Below are positions 16,338 through 26,090 of a stretch of 64,000 nt of DNA, piece after piece. The notes beneath the pieces are model-generated. The model saw only the letters and a list, made by a program, of their open reading frames with translations. It searched no databases and was not told the DNA's origin. Source of the DNA: VFZN01 sp050249615 (GTDB taxonomy: Bacteria > Acidobacteriota > Vicinamibacteria > Vicinamibacterales > UBA2999); assembly GCA_050249615.1 (NCBI GenBank), contig JBFWQE010000001.1:1-64000 (forward strand). The letters are read 5' to 3'. Both the position numbers and the translations under genes were made by a program. Within the stretch, counting starts at the first letter, position 1, and every line of letters starts with the position of its first letter.

Positions 16338-17882
16338 ATGTCGAGTCGCAAGACCACGCTGTTCTACGCGCTGCTCATCGCCGTGGCGTCGGTCGCCGTC
16401 GGGATGGTCATCGCGTCACGCCTCGATCTGTCGCCGGCGTCCTCGGCCCAGACGATGGCGGCGCCGCCCATGAACAGCGCCCCGCTCAGCGGCCCGGTGG
16501 ATGCGGGCACGTTCCGAAACATCGCCAAGGCCGTCTCGCCGGCCGTGGTGAACATCCGCTCCACCTCGCGGCGGCAGGTGCAGGAGATGACGGAGTTCTT
16601 CGGAGGCGGCGACGACCTGCTCGAGCGCTTCTTCGGGGGCGGCCGCGGCCAGGGCCAGGGCCGGCCGCGCGAGCAGGAAACGCAGGCAGCCGGCACCGGA
16701 TTCGTGATCAACGCCAAGGACGGCCTCATCCTCACCAACAACCACGTCGTGGAGGGCGCCACCAAGATCGAGGTGTCGCTGTTCGGCGAGGACTCGGATG
16801 TCTATCACGAAGCGCGCGTCATCGGCCGCGACCCCCTCACCGACAGCGCGCTCATCGAGCTCATCGAGAAACCGAAGGGCCCGCTCACCGAGGTGAAGTT
16901 CGGCGACTCGGCCCAGATGGAGCCCGGCGACTGGGTGATGGCCATCGGCAACCCCTTCGGCCTGGCCCACACGGTCAGCGTTGGCGTCATCAGCGCCAAG
17001 GAACGGCCGTTCCCGATCACCGACGGGCGCTCCCAGGACGTGCTGCAGACCGACGCCGCCATCAACCCCGGCAACTCCGGCGGTCCGCTGCTGAACGCAC
17101 GGGGTGAGGTGGTCGGCATCAACACCGCCATCTACACCGACGCGCGCCAGCAGGGCAACATCGGCATCGGCTTCGCCGTTCCCATCAACACGGTCCGCGA
17201 GCTGCTGCCGCAGCTGCGGTCCGGGAAGGTCACGCGCGGCGTCATCGGCGTGCAGGTGCTGCCGGTGCCCGCCGATGCCCTCGCGGAGTTCGGACTGAAG
17301 GAGCGCCGCGGCGCGCTCGTGGCGGTCGTGAACGAGGGCGGGCCCGCGGACAAGGCCGGCCTGGAGCCGGGCGACGTCATCGTCGAATTCAACGGCAAGG
17401 GCGTCCGCAGCCGCGACGACCTGGTTGGCTACGTGGTGGCCACGCGCCCCGGATCGACCGTGCCAGTCAAGGTGCTCCGCGACAAGCAGGAGCGCACGCT
17501 CAACCTCACAGTGGACGAGCTCAACCTCGACGAAGAGACCTCGCGGAGCGCGCGCGGCGGCGGAGCTGGCCCGGGCGAACCCGAGGAGCAGGCGTCGGCG
17601 GGCTTCGGGATCACGATGAGCCCGCTGACCCCCGACGTCATGCGGCGCCTCCGCATTCCGGAGGACACTCAGGGGGTGCTGGTGACGGCCGTCGAGCAGG
17701 GCAGCCCGGCGTTCCGGTCTGGCATCCAGCGCGGCGACGTCATCCTGCAGGTGAACCGGCGCCCGGTCTCGACTCCCAGCGAGGCGAGCCGCCTGCTGAG
17801 CCAGGTCCCCGACGGCAGCACCGCGTTCTTCCTCATCCTGCGCAACGGGCAGGAGACCTTCGTCACGGTCCGCAAGCAGTAG
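16338..17882 (+). CDS. degP: Periplasmic HtrA/DegP-type serine protease with two PDZ domains
   Basis: 514 residues. An N-terminal hydrophobic signal or anchor (residues 8-27) is followed by a trypsin-like domain with the full triad H136 (NNHVVEG), D169 (LTDSALIEL) and S247 (NPGNSGGPL), then PDZ1 (about 300-395) and PDZ2 (about 425-514). Envelope protein quality control in known relatives. A glycine/glutamine-rich LA-like loop (FFGGGRGQGQGRPREQE) precedes the protease core. Start is the ATG with GGGGGAGGAG in front rather than the in-frame GTG 18 nt upstream. Confidence 0.94.
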   Translation: MSSRKTTLFYALLIAVASVAVGMVIASRLDLSPASSAQTMAAPPMNSAPLSGPVDAGTFRNIAKAVSPAVVNIRSTSRRQVQEMTEFFGGGDDLLERFFGGGRGQGQGRPREQETQAAGTGFVINAKDGLILTNNHVVEGATKIEVSLFGEDSDVYHEARVIGRDPLTDSALIELIEKPKGPLTEVKFGDSAQMEPGDWVMAIGNPFGLAHTVSVGVISAKERPFPITDGRSQDVLQTDAAINPGNSGGPLLNARGEVVGINTAIYTDARQQGNIGIGFAVPINTVRELLPQLRSGKVTRGVIGVQVLPVPADALAEFGLKERRGALVAVVNEGGPADKAGLEPGDVIVEFNGKGVRSRDDLVGYVVATRPGSTVPVKVLRDKQERTLNLTVDELNLDEETSRSARGGGAGPGEPEEQASAGFGITMSPLTPDVMRRLRIPEDTQGVLVTAVEQGSPAFRSGIQRGDVILQVNRRPVSTPSEASRLLSQVPDGSTAFFLILRNGQETFVTVRKQ

Positions 17883-17915
17883 CACGCGAGCCGGGCCGCC
17901 GACTGCATTAGAGTA

Positions 17916-17940
17916 GGGGCGGGTCCGTTGGGCCCGCCCC
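17916..17940 (+). terminator. GC hairpin after htrA
   Basis: GGGGCGGGTCC-GTT-GGGCCCGCCCC, an 11-bp stem with one G/T wobble, 34 nt after the htrA stop and 11 nt before the CYTH gene start. No T run; it could slow or end transcription or shape the leader of the next gene. Confidence 0.5.
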
Positions 17941-17951
17941 GGTTCACGTAC

Positions 17952-18512
17952 ATGGCTCTCGAGCGCGAGATCAAGCTCCGATTCGATTCGGCCGCGGACG
18001 CCCGCGAGCGCGTCCTGGCGCTGGGCGCCACCCCGCTCCGGGGCCGCCGCCTGCAGGAAGACGCCCTGCTCGACACCGCGGACGGGAGCCTTCGCCGCGC
18101 GCAGTCGGTGCTCCGCGTCCGGAACGAGCCGGGCCGCAGCATCCTCACCTTCAAGGGGCCGCCCCAGCCGGGCGCCATGAAGCTTCGCGACGAGCACGAG
18201 ACGATGGTCGGCGACGGCGACGCGCTGCTCACGATCCTGCAGTCGCTGGGCCTCCGCGTCACCTTCCGCTACGAGAAATACCGGGAGGAGTTCGCCGTGG
18301 AGGACGTCGTCATCGCCGTCGACGAGACGCCGGTTGGCGTATTCGTGGAGATCGAGGGCGGCGAGGCGCGTATCCACGACACCGCGCGCGCGCTGGGGCG
18401 TGATCCGGGTGACTACCTGACCGATTCCTACCGGATGCTCTTCCTGCGGCACATCGAGGCCCACGGGGGCACGGGGACCGAGATGCTCTTCCCCGAGCCA
18501 TCGGACGCATGA
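17952..18512 (+). CDS. CYTH-domain (triphosphate tunnel) protein
   Basis: 186 residues forming one CYTH domain. The signature ExExK is EREIK at residues 4-8; conserved basic and acidic positions of the tunnel follow (VLRVRNEPGRSILTFKGP, DEHET, EIEGG). Family enzymes bind organic triphosphates: class IV adenylate cyclase, thiamine triphosphatase or inorganic triphosphatase. The length fits any of these, so activity is open. The ATG at 17952 puts EREIK at the very N terminus as usual. Overlaps the next gene as ATGA. Confidence 0.85.
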   Translation: MALEREIKLRFDSAADARERVLALGATPLRGRRLQEDALLDTADGSLRRAQSVLRVRNEPGRSILTFKGPPQPGAMKLRDEHETMVGDGDALLTILQSLGLRVTFRYEKYREEFAVEDVVIAVDETPVGVFVEIEGGEARIHDTARALGRDPGDYLTDSYRMLFLRHIEAHGGTGTEMLFPEPSDA

Positions 18513-19438
18513 ACCGCCGCGCGGCCTGGCCCGCGCTGGTGCTGGCCGCGGGCCTTGCCACACGGCTCGCACCGCTCTCGGGCGTGCGGGCGAAGGCAGC
18601 CCTGCCGGTCGCCGGCCGCCCCCTCATCATCCGCATCCTCGAGCAGTTGAAGGCCGCAGGCGTCGAGCGCGTTGTCGTGAATCTGCATCACCGCGCGGAA
18701 TCCATTGCCCGCGTGGTCGGAGACGGCCGTCACCTCGGCCTGGAGGTGCGCTACTCGTGGGAACCCGTCGTCCTGGGTTCCGGGGGCGGGCCCGCCCGGG
18801 CGCTGCCGCTGCTCGCCTCGGATCGTTTCTTCATCGTCAACGGCGACACGCTGGCCCCGGTGGACCTGGCCGCGCTGGCTGACGCGCACCGTGCCGCCGG
18901 CGCGCTCGCGACACTGGCCGTCGTGCCAGCCGACCTCGCGCGCTACAACGCGATCCTCGCCGACGGCGACGGCCGGTGGTGCGGCGTGGCGGCGCGCGGG
19001 AGCGCCGGCGCCGGGCTGCCGGGAATGCCGTGGCATTTCGTTGGCATCCAGGCCGTGAACGCGGCGGCGTTTGCCGGGGTGGCGACGGCGCATCCCTCTG
19101 ACACCGTGCGCGAGATCTACCCTCGCCTTGCGGCCGGGCGGCGGGGCGCGGTGCGCGTGTACCCCACGGCCGGCGCGTTCTTCGACATCGGCACACCGGC
19201 GGACTACTTCGCGACCGTCCGACGTATCGCGGAGGCCGAGCGGTGCCCGATCGATCGCGGGAGCGGCGTCACGATCCATCCGTCGGCGCACGTCGAGGAC
19301 TCCATCCTCTGGGATCGCGTCTCGGTTGGCGCCGGGGCGCGAGTCACGGGCTGCATCGTGGCCGACGACGTGGCGATCCCGGCGGGCGTCGAGTACGATC
19401 GACAGGTGATCACGCGCGACGCGGTCGTGAGCCTGTGA
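18509..19438 (+). CDS. murU: Sugar-1-phosphate nucleotidyltransferase, MurU-like
   Basis: 309 residues, nucleotidyltransferase fold with a short C-terminal hexapeptide-type tail (VTIHPSAHVEDSILWDRVSVG). The P loop is LVLAAGLATRLAPLSG with LATR in place of the common GTR; the lysine after it is in AKAALPVAGRPLI; the metal Asp is in IVNGDTLAP and the second in FFDIGTPADY. In Pseudomonas-type cell-wall recycling, MurU makes UDP-MurNAc from MurNAc-1-phosphate made by AmgK. An AmgK-like kinase follows directly, which favours this assignment over mannose-1-phosphate guanylyltransferase. Confidence 0.7.
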   Translation: MNRRAAWPALVLAAGLATRLAPLSGVRAKAALPVAGRPLIIRILEQLKAAGVERVVVNLHHRAESIARVVGDGRHLGLEVRYSWEPVVLGSGGGPARALPLLASDRFFIVNGDTLAPVDLAALADAHRAAGALATLAVVPADLARYNAILADGDGRWCGVAARGSAGAGLPGMPWHFVGIQAVNAAAFAGVATAHPSDTVREIYPRLAAGRRGAVRVYPTAGAFFDIGTPADYFATVRRIAEAERCPIDRGSGVTIHPSAHVEDSILWDRVSVGAGARVTGCIVADDVAIPAGVEYDRQVITRDAVVSL

Positions 19439-19446
19439 GCAGCCTC

Positions 19447-20445
19447 ATGGACCCACGCATCACCGCGTACCTCGACGAGCAGGGGCTGAGCCCCTCCGTG
19501 ACGAAGGTCGTTCCGCTGACCGGCGACGCCTCGGACCGGCGCTATTACCGGGTGCTGCTGGTCGATCGCGACCCCATCGTGCTGTCGCTCCACGCGGGCC
19601 CGATCGATGTCGCGACGCTGCCCTTCGTGCTCGTCGCGCGCCTCATGCGGGCCATTCCGCTGCCCGTGCCGGCCATCCTGCATCACTCGAACGCGCTCGG
19701 CATCCTCGCCCTGCAGGACCTCGGCGACGTCACCCTGCAGGCCCACCTCGGCGTCGCGTCGCGGGCCGAGCACGCCGCCCTCTACCGCCAGGCCGTCGGC
19801 TTCATCGCCACGCTGCAGCAGCGCGGGCGGGATCTCGCCTCGAGCGAGTCCCCGCCCTATGGCGTCGCCTTCGACGTGGAGAAGCTCACCTGGGAGCTCG
19901 AGTTCTTCGTGAAGCACTACGTGACGGCGTATCGGGGGGCCGCGCTCACCGAGGCGGTCAGGGAGGCGCTGCGCGAGGAGTGGGCCGGGATCGCGGAGGA
20001 ACTCGCCGCCGAGCCGCGCGTGCTCTGTCACCGCGATTACCACAGCCGGAACCTGATGCTGCACCAGGGCTCCCTGTACATCATCGACTTCCAGGACGCG
20101 CGGATGGGCCCGGACACCTACGACCTGGTGTCGCTGCTGCGGGACGCCTACGTGGATCTCACGCCCGCCCAGGTGGACGAGCTCGTCGCCTATTTCCTGG
20201 CGCTCACCCGGGGGGCCGGCCCGATTGACGACGCCGAGTTCCGGCGGCGATTCGATCTGATGGCCCTGCAGCGCAACCTGAAAGCGCTCGGCACGTTCGG
20301 CTACCAGACCACGTCGCGTCGCAACCCCGTATACATCCAGTACATGCCGCGCACGCTCAGTTACGTCAGTGCCAACCTCGGCGCGAGCCCGCGCTTCGGC
20401 CGTCTTCGCGAGCTGCTGGCGGGATCGATCGTCGAGCTACGCTAG
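19447..20445 (+). CDS. amgK: APH-fold sugar kinase, AmgK-like
   Basis: 332 residues, aminoglycoside phosphotransferase fold. The catalytic loop is CHRDYHSRNLML (HxDxxxxN) and the metal motif IIDFQDARMGP. N-terminal nucleotide loop near PLTGDASDRRYYRV is typical of the AmgK group. In known pathways AmgK phosphorylates the anomeric position of MurNAc and GlcNAc, feeding MurU and bypassing de novo UDP-MurNAc synthesis. A GTG at 19435 would overlap the murU stop and add four residues; the ATG is preferred. Confidence 0.72.
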   Translation: MDPRITAYLDEQGLSPSVTKVVPLTGDASDRRYYRVLLVDRDPIVLSLHAGPIDVATLPFVLVARLMRAIPLPVPAILHHSNALGILALQDLGDVTLQAHLGVASRAEHAALYRQAVGFIATLQQRGRDLASSESPPYGVAFDVEKLTWELEFFVKHYVTAYRGAALTEAVREALREEWAGIAEELAAEPRVLCHRDYHSRNLMLHQGSLYIIDFQDARMGPDTYDLVSLLRDAYVDLTPAQVDELVAYFLALTRGAGPIDDAEFRRRFDLMALQRNLKALGTFGYQTTSRRNPVYIQYMPRTLSYVSANLGASPRFGRLRELLAGSIVELR

Positions 20446-20448
20446 AAT
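20443..20448 (+). promoter_or_regulatory. -10-like box TAGAAT, 6 nt before a TTG start
   Basis: TAGAAT, which shares its TAG with the stop codon of the upstream kinase gene, sits exactly 6 nt before the TTG at 20455. No Shine-Dalgarno is present. Because part of the box is a stop codon, chance is a possible explanation here. Confidence 0.35.
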
Positions 20449-20454
20449 CGAAGT

Positions 20455-21297
20455 TTGACCCCGCGCTTCGGCATCTCCACGCACCTGTTTCACGGCGAGC
20501 GGCTGGACCGCGGTCACCTCGTCGAGGTGGCCGCGCACGGCTTCGAGGCCATCGAGGTGTACGCCACGCGCACGCACTTCGACTACCACGACGCGGCGGC
20601 GACGGCGCTGCTGGCCGAGTGGCTCGACGACACGCGACTGAGTCTGCATTCGGTGCATGCGCCCACGACGCTCGGCTATCGGGCTGGCGTGTGGGGACCG
20701 GGCCTGTCGATTGCCGCGACCGACGAATCGAGGCGCCGCGAGGCCGTGTCGGAGGCCCTGGCCGCCCTCGGCGTGGCCCGGACCGCCAGGTTTCAGTACC
20801 TGGTGGTGCACCTCGGCGTGCCCGCCCCGGACGCCGCAGAGAACGGCCGGGCCGCCGTCGCCAGAAGCCTCGAGGAGCTGGGTGAGGCGGCCGCCGACGC
20901 CGGCGTGACCCTGGCCCTGGAGCTCATCCCGAACGCCCTGTCGCAGGCCCCGCGCCTGGTGCAATGGCTGGAGGACGAGCTCGAGCTGCCGGGCGCCGGC
21001 ATCTGCCTGGACGTGGGCCACGCGAACATGACGGGCGACCCCATGGAGGCCATCGAAACCTGCTCGGGGCACATCGTCACCACGCATCTCCACGACAACC
21101 GCGGGATGCGCGACGATCACCTGGTCCCCGGCCAGGGCGCCATCGACTGGGCGGGCGTGCTCATGGCCTTCCAGAAGGTGGGCTACGACGGTGCGTGGAT
21201 CTTCGAGCTCGCGCCGGCGGCCGACGCGGCAGCCGTGCTGCGACAGGCCGCCCGCTCGCGTGGCACTCTCGAACGCCTGTTGACCTTCGAACACTGA
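20455..21297 (+). CDS. Sugar phosphate isomerase/epimerase-like TIM barrel protein
   Basis: 280 residues of the xylose isomerase-like TIM barrel family (also used by endonuclease IV). Metal-binding positions expected in the family appear as LHSVHAP, VVHLGVP, LALELIPN, ICLDVGHANMTGD, TTHLHDN and the terminal IFELAP. The substrate is unknown. The only start is TTG at 20455, which puts PRFGISTHLF, the first strand, at the N terminus. Ends 9 nt before asnS. Confidence 0.8.
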   Translation: MTPRFGISTHLFHGERLDRGHLVEVAAHGFEAIEVYATRTHFDYHDAAATALLAEWLDDTRLSLHSVHAPTTLGYRAGVWGPGLSIAATDESRRREAVSEALAALGVARTARFQYLVVHLGVPAPDAAENGRAAVARSLEELGEAAADAGVTLALELIPNALSQAPRLVQWLEDELELPGAGICLDVGHANMTGDPMEAIETCSGHIVTTHLHDNRGMRDDHLVPGQGAIDWAGVLMAFQKVGYDGAWIFELAPAADAAAVLRQAARSRGTLERLLTFEH

Positions 21298-21306
21298 TGA
21301 CACGCC

Positions 21307-22605
21307 ATGGCGACACACGTCTACATCGATCGAATCGGGGAGCACGTCGGGGAAACGGTCACCATCAGGGGGTGGCTGGCCAACCGCCGCTCGAGCGGCA
21401 AGATCCACTTCCTGATGGTGCGTGACGGCACGGGGTTCCTGCAGGTGGTCATGGGCCGCAACGACGTCGGTGACGACACGTTCTCCAGCGCCGACCACCT
21501 CGGGCAGGAGAGCGCCATCATCGTCACCGGCCAGGTGCGCGCCGACCAGCGCGCGAAGGGCGGCTACGAGCTCGTGGCGAGCGGGATGGACGTCGTGGCC
21601 CCGTCGCACGACTTCCCCATCACGCCGAAGGAACACGGGGTGGATTACCTGATGGACCGCCGGCACCTCTGGATTCGGGCAGAGCGGCAGACCGCCATCC
21701 TCCGCGTGCGCCACGAGGTGATCGACGCCATCCGCGGCTTCTTCAACGCCGAGGGATTCACGCTGGCCGACACGCCCATCTTCACGCCGGCCGCGTGCGA
21801 GGGGACGACGACCCTCTTCCCGGTCCAGTATTTCGAGGACCACATGGCGTACCTCACGCAGAGCGGGCAGCTCTACAACGAGGCCAACGCGATGGCGCTG
21901 GGGAAGGTCTACTGCTTCGGCCCGACGTTCCGCGCCGAGAAAAGCAAGACCCGCCGCCACCTGACGGAGTTCTGGATGGTCGAGCCCGAGATGGCGTACG
22001 CGGACCTCGACGACGTCATCTCGCTGGCCGAGCGGCTGGTCTGCGCTGTGGTCGGGCGCGTGCTCGACCGGCGGCAGAAGGAACTGAAGGTGCTCGAGCG
22101 CGACACGACGAAGCTGGAGGCCGTCAAGGCGCCCTTCCCGCGGCTCCGCTACGACGAGGCCGCGAAGATCCTGCTCGACAAGGGCCTGCCCTTCCAGGTG
22201 GGCGGCGACCTCGGTGGCACCGACGAGACCGTCCTGTCCGAGCAGTTCGAGCGGCCCGTGTGTGTTACCCACTACCCGGCCGCCGTGAAAGCGTTCTACA
22301 TGAAGCCGGATCCAGACGAGCCCGATCGCGCGCTGTGCGTGGACGTGCTGGCGCCGGAGGGCTACGGCGAGATCATCGGCGGCGGCCAGCGCCTGGACGA
22401 CTACGACCTGCTGGTGCAGCGGATCAAGGAGCACGGCCTGCCAATGGAGGCCTTCGAGTGGTACCTCGACCTCCGCCGGTACGGCTCGGTGCCGCACGGC
22501 GGCTTCGGCATGGGCGTGGAGCGGTGCGTGAGCTGGCTCTGCGGCCTCGAGCACGTGCGCGAAACCATTCCCTACCCCCGGATGCTCTACCGCCTGTACC
22601 CGTGA
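21307..22605 (+). CDS. asnS: Asparaginyl-tRNA synthetase
   Basis: Class IIb synthetase, 432 residues. OB-fold anticodon domain (1-110, VTIRGWLANRRSSGKIHFLMVRD) and catalytic domain with motif 2 (GPTFRAEKSKTRRHLTEFWM) and motif 3 (HGGFGMGVERCVSWLCG). The motif 2 loop and the lack of the GAD insertion separate it from AspRS. Charges tRNA-Asn directly, so this organism need not rely on amidation for asparaginyl-tRNA. No Shine-Dalgarno before the ATG. Confidence 0.94.
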   Translation: MATHVYIDRIGEHVGETVTIRGWLANRRSSGKIHFLMVRDGTGFLQVVMGRNDVGDDTFSSADHLGQESAIIVTGQVRADQRAKGGYELVASGMDVVAPSHDFPITPKEHGVDYLMDRRHLWIRAERQTAILRVRHEVIDAIRGFFNAEGFTLADTPIFTPAACEGTTTLFPVQYFEDHMAYLTQSGQLYNEANAMALGKVYCFGPTFRAEKSKTRRHLTEFWMVEPEMAYADLDDVISLAERLVCAVVGRVLDRRQKELKVLERDTTKLEAVKAPFPRLRYDEAAKILLDKGLPFQVGGDLGGTDETVLSEQFERPVCVTHYPAAVKAFYMKPDPDEPDRALCVDVLAPEGYGEIIGGGQRLDDYDLLVQRIKEHGLPMEAFEWYLDLRRYGSVPHGGFGMGVERCVSWLCGLEHVRETIPYPRMLYRLYP

Positions 22606-22616
22606 ACGCGATCACC

Positions 22617-22752
22617 AGAGATACCACGATGGCACGAAGGACACGAAGGACGGCACGAAGCCTCTTCTTGGAGAGGCCGACGCGCCCTTGCGCTCCCCGG
22701 AGAGGGCCTCGTGTCCTTCGTGGCCCCTTCGTGGCTTCGTGGTTTCCTGTGG
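22617..22752. repeat. Mirrored ACGAAGG repeat between asnS and rimO
   Basis: The left arm carries CACGAAGGACACGAAGG-type units (about 22628-22661) and the right arm their complement, CCTTCGTGG and related units (about 22709-22744), with about 50 nt between. This makes a large imperfect inverted repeat that fills the asnS-rimO gap. It encodes nothing I can support. Confidence 0.8.
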
Positions 22753-22765
22753 AGCGGGGACGGCG

Positions 22766-24208
22766 TTGAAGATCGGCTTCGTCTCCCTCGGGTGCCCCAA
22801 GAACCTCGTCGACTCCGAGGTGATGCTCGGTCTCGCCGAGCAGGCCGGCCACGAGATCACCAGTGACGCCGCCGGCGCGGACGTGCTCGTCGTCAACACC
22901 TGTGCGTTCATCGATCGCGCAAAGCAGGAATCGGTCGACACCATCCTCGAGATGGCCGAGCTCAAGAAGCAGGCCGCCGGACGGAGGCTGATCGTCACCG
23001 GGTGCCTGGCCGAACGGTATCGCGAGGAGCTTCGCAGGGAAATCCCGGAGATCGACGCGGTCCTGGGGACGGGAGAGGTGACGGGGTTGGTGGACGCCCT
23101 GTCGGGAGCCGGGAGCCGGGAGCCGGGAACCGTGTCGGCCCCACTGACTTTCTATCGCCGAGACCCCCTGCCCACGGCGCCACCCGGTTCCCGTTTCCCG
23201 GTTCCCGGTTCCCGAGGCGAGAACGACGCCCCTGTCTTCGGCCTCGACCTTCCCACCTACCTCTATGACGCCGACACGCCGCGTCGGCGCGCAACACCCG
23301 GGCATTACGCCTACGTGAAAATCGCCGAAGGCTGCGACTACAAGTGCGCGTTCTGTGTCATCCCGAAGATGCGTGGGCACTACCGGAGCCGGCCCATCGA
23401 CTCGGTCGTGCGCGAGGCGCACCGGCTGGCGGAGGAAGGCGTCAAGGAGCTGCTGCTGGTCTCCCAGGACACGTCGTTCTACGGGATCGACCAGGGCGAG
23501 CGCGGGGCCCTGCCGCGCCTCCTCCGGGCCCTGAACGAGGTGGACGGCCTCGAGTGGATCCGGATGCTCTACCTCTACCCCACGACGATCACCGACGAGG
23601 TCATCGAGGCCGTCGCCGCGCTCGACAAGGTCTGCAAGTACATCGACCTGCCGCTGCAGCACGCCTCCGACACGGTCCTGAAGCGCATGAGGCGCCCCGG
23701 CACCCGTGCCTCTTACCACCGGCTGCTGGACACCATCCGCGCGCGCGTTCCCGGGGTGGCTCTTCGAACCACCTTCATCACGGGATTCCCAGGCGAGACC
23801 GAGGCCGACGTGGACGTCCTCGAGGACTTCATCACCGCCGTGGGGTTCGAGCACGTGGGGGTCTTCACCTACTCCCATGAGGAAGGCACCTCGGCCTTTG
23901 CCCTGACCGATGACGTGCCCCAGGAGGAAAAGGAGGCCCGGCAGGCCCGGCTGATGGCCGTCCAGCGGGACCTGGTGGCCCGCCGCCAGCAGCGACGGGT
24001 CGGGGAACGGACCCGACTGCTGCTGGACGGTCCCTCACCCGAGCACGAGTGGGTCTGGCGGGGCCGCCTGGCCGGTCAGGCGCCGGACATCGACCCCGTG
24101 GTCTACCTCACCGATGCGGACCCGGACACGCTGGTGGCGGGCCGCTTCCTCGACGTCGAGATCGTCGGCGCGGAGGACTACGACCTCGTGGCGCGCCCCC
24201 TGCCTTGA
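22766..24208 (+). CDS. rimO: Ribosomal protein S12 methylthiotransferase with an internal repeat insertion
   Basis: Radical SAM enzyme that adds a methylthio group to the conserved Asp of ribosomal protein S12. 480 residues against about 440 usual. The N-terminal cluster cysteines are C10, C46 and C80; the radical SAM motif is CDYKCAFC (C190, C194, C197); a TRAM domain closes the protein. Between the first two domains, residues about 113-153 (GAGSREPG to PGSRGEND) are extra and coded by a mirrored heptamer repeat. The TTG start gives KIGFVSLGCPKN, the expected N terminus; GGAG lies upstream. Confidence 0.93.
   Translation: MKIGFVSLGCPKNLVDSEVMLGLAEQAGHEITSDAAGADVLVVNTCAFIDRAKQESVDTILEMAELKKQAAGRRLIVTGCLAERYREELRREIPEIDAVLGTGEVTGLVDALSGAGSREPGTVSAPLTFYRRDPLPTAPPGSRFPVPGSRGENDAPVFGLDLPTYLYDADTPRRRATPGHYAYVKIAEGCDYKCAFCVIPKMRGHYRSRPIDSVVREAHRLAEEGVKELLLVSQDTSFYGIDQGERGALPRLLRALNEVDGLEWIRMLYLYPTTITDEVIEAVAALDKVCKYIDLPLQHASDTVLKRMRRPGTRASYHRLLDTIRARVPGVALRTTFITGFPGETEADVDVLEDFITAVGFEHVGVFTYSHEEGTSAFALTDDVPQEEKEARQARLMAVQRDLVARRQQRRVGERTRLLLDGPSPEHEWVWRGRLAGQAPDIDPVVYLTDADPDTLVAGRFLDVEIVGAEDYDLVARPLP
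23104..23213. repeat. Mirrored heptamer repeat inside rimO
   Basis: Left arm: three GGGAGCC and one GGGAACC in tandem (23104-23131). Right arm: GGTTCCC, GTTTCCC, GGTTCCC, GGTTCCC (23186-23213), the reverse complement. The 54 nt between do not repeat. The frame stays open through it. Confidence 0.92.
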
Positions 24209-24258
24209 TTCACCCTTCGTGCTATCATTAGTGTTCGGTTCTGAGTCTGGGAAACCAG

Positions 24259-24281
24259 AGTGGGCCTGCTGCCCACTTTTT
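24259..24281 (+). terminator. Intrinsic terminator/attenuator in the rimP leader
   Basis: AGTGGGC-CTGCT-GCCCACT, a 7-bp stem followed directly by TTTTT. It sits 19 nt before the rimP start in the leader, after the rimO gene. A similar hairpin is well known ahead of rimP-nusA-infB in other bacteria, where NusA autoregulates the operon; control by read-through here is inferred. Confidence 0.75.
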
Positions 24282-24299
24282 CTGTTTAGGGGGGCTTTC

Positions 24300-24779
24300 T
24301 TGGGCCCGCTCGAGCGTGTCCGGGAGGCCGCGTCCCGGGTCGCGGCCAGTTACGGGCTGGACATCTTCGACGTCGAGCTCCGGCGCGAAGGCGGCCGGCA
24401 GGTGCTGCGCGTCGTGCTGGATCGGCCGGGCCCGAACCTGACGGCCGAGGACAGTGTCAGCCTGGACGATTGCGCGCGGGTGAGCGAGGAGCTGAGTGCC
24501 ATCCTCGATGTCGAGGACCTCGTGCCGGCCGATCGCTACACCCTGGAGGTGTCGTCGCCCGGGCTGGATCGGCCGCTGCGGCACGCCGACGACTATCGCC
24601 GGTTCGCCGGGCGGCAGGCCAAGATCGTCCTGTCCGAGCCGGTGGCGCGGCAGACCGCGTTTGCGGGCCGCCTGCTCGGCCTGGACGGCGACGACGTGAT
24701 GTTCGAATCGGAGGGCGGGAAGCCCGTGCGGTTGCCGTTGCGGCTCATCGCGCGCGCCCGTCTCGATGTGGAGTTCTGA
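24300..24779 (+). CDS. rimP: Ribosome maturation factor RimP
   Basis: 159 residues, needed for 30S subunit maturation in known bacteria. N-terminal alpha/beta domain (YGLDIFDVELRREGGRQVLRVVLD) and the family signature YTLEVSSPGLDRPLRH, then a small SH3-like C-terminal domain. The start is TTG at 24300 after AGGGGGGC; the longer open frame upstream would include the terminator hairpin and is not credible. First gene of the rimP-nusA-infB operon. Confidence 0.9.
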   Translation: MGPLERVREAASRVAASYGLDIFDVELRREGGRQVLRVVLDRPGPNLTAEDSVSLDDCARVSEELSAILDVEDLVPADRYTLEVSSPGLDRPLRHADDYRRFAGRQAKIVLSEPVARQTAFAGRLLGLDGDDVMFESEGGKPVRLPLRLIARARLDVEF

Positions 24780-24786
24780 CCTGACC

Positions 24787-26019
<1,233 letters not shown>

Positions 26020-26046
26020 CCACCATTGCACGCAGGCCGCTTGCCT

Positions 26047-26060
26047 GAAGCCCGAAGCCC
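26047..26060 (+). repeat. GAAGCCC heptamer pair between nusA and infB
   Basis: Two tandem GAAGCCC units with degenerate neighbours in the 71-bp nusA-infB gap. Weak on its own, but the same kind of unit length and location as the other repeat sites. Confidence 0.45.
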
Positions 26061-26090
26061 GTTAGCCGCAGTCGAGAGCACACACATCGA

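Noticed and set aside
17928..17951. TTG start adding eight residues to the CYTH protein
   Set aside because: It lies inside the hairpin and would push the ExExK motif away from the N terminus; ATG 17952 is normal for the family.
22606..24299. Insertion sequence or mobile element explaining the repeats near rimO
   Set aside because: No transposase, no target-site duplication and no ORF within the repeat units; the units differ from site to site.
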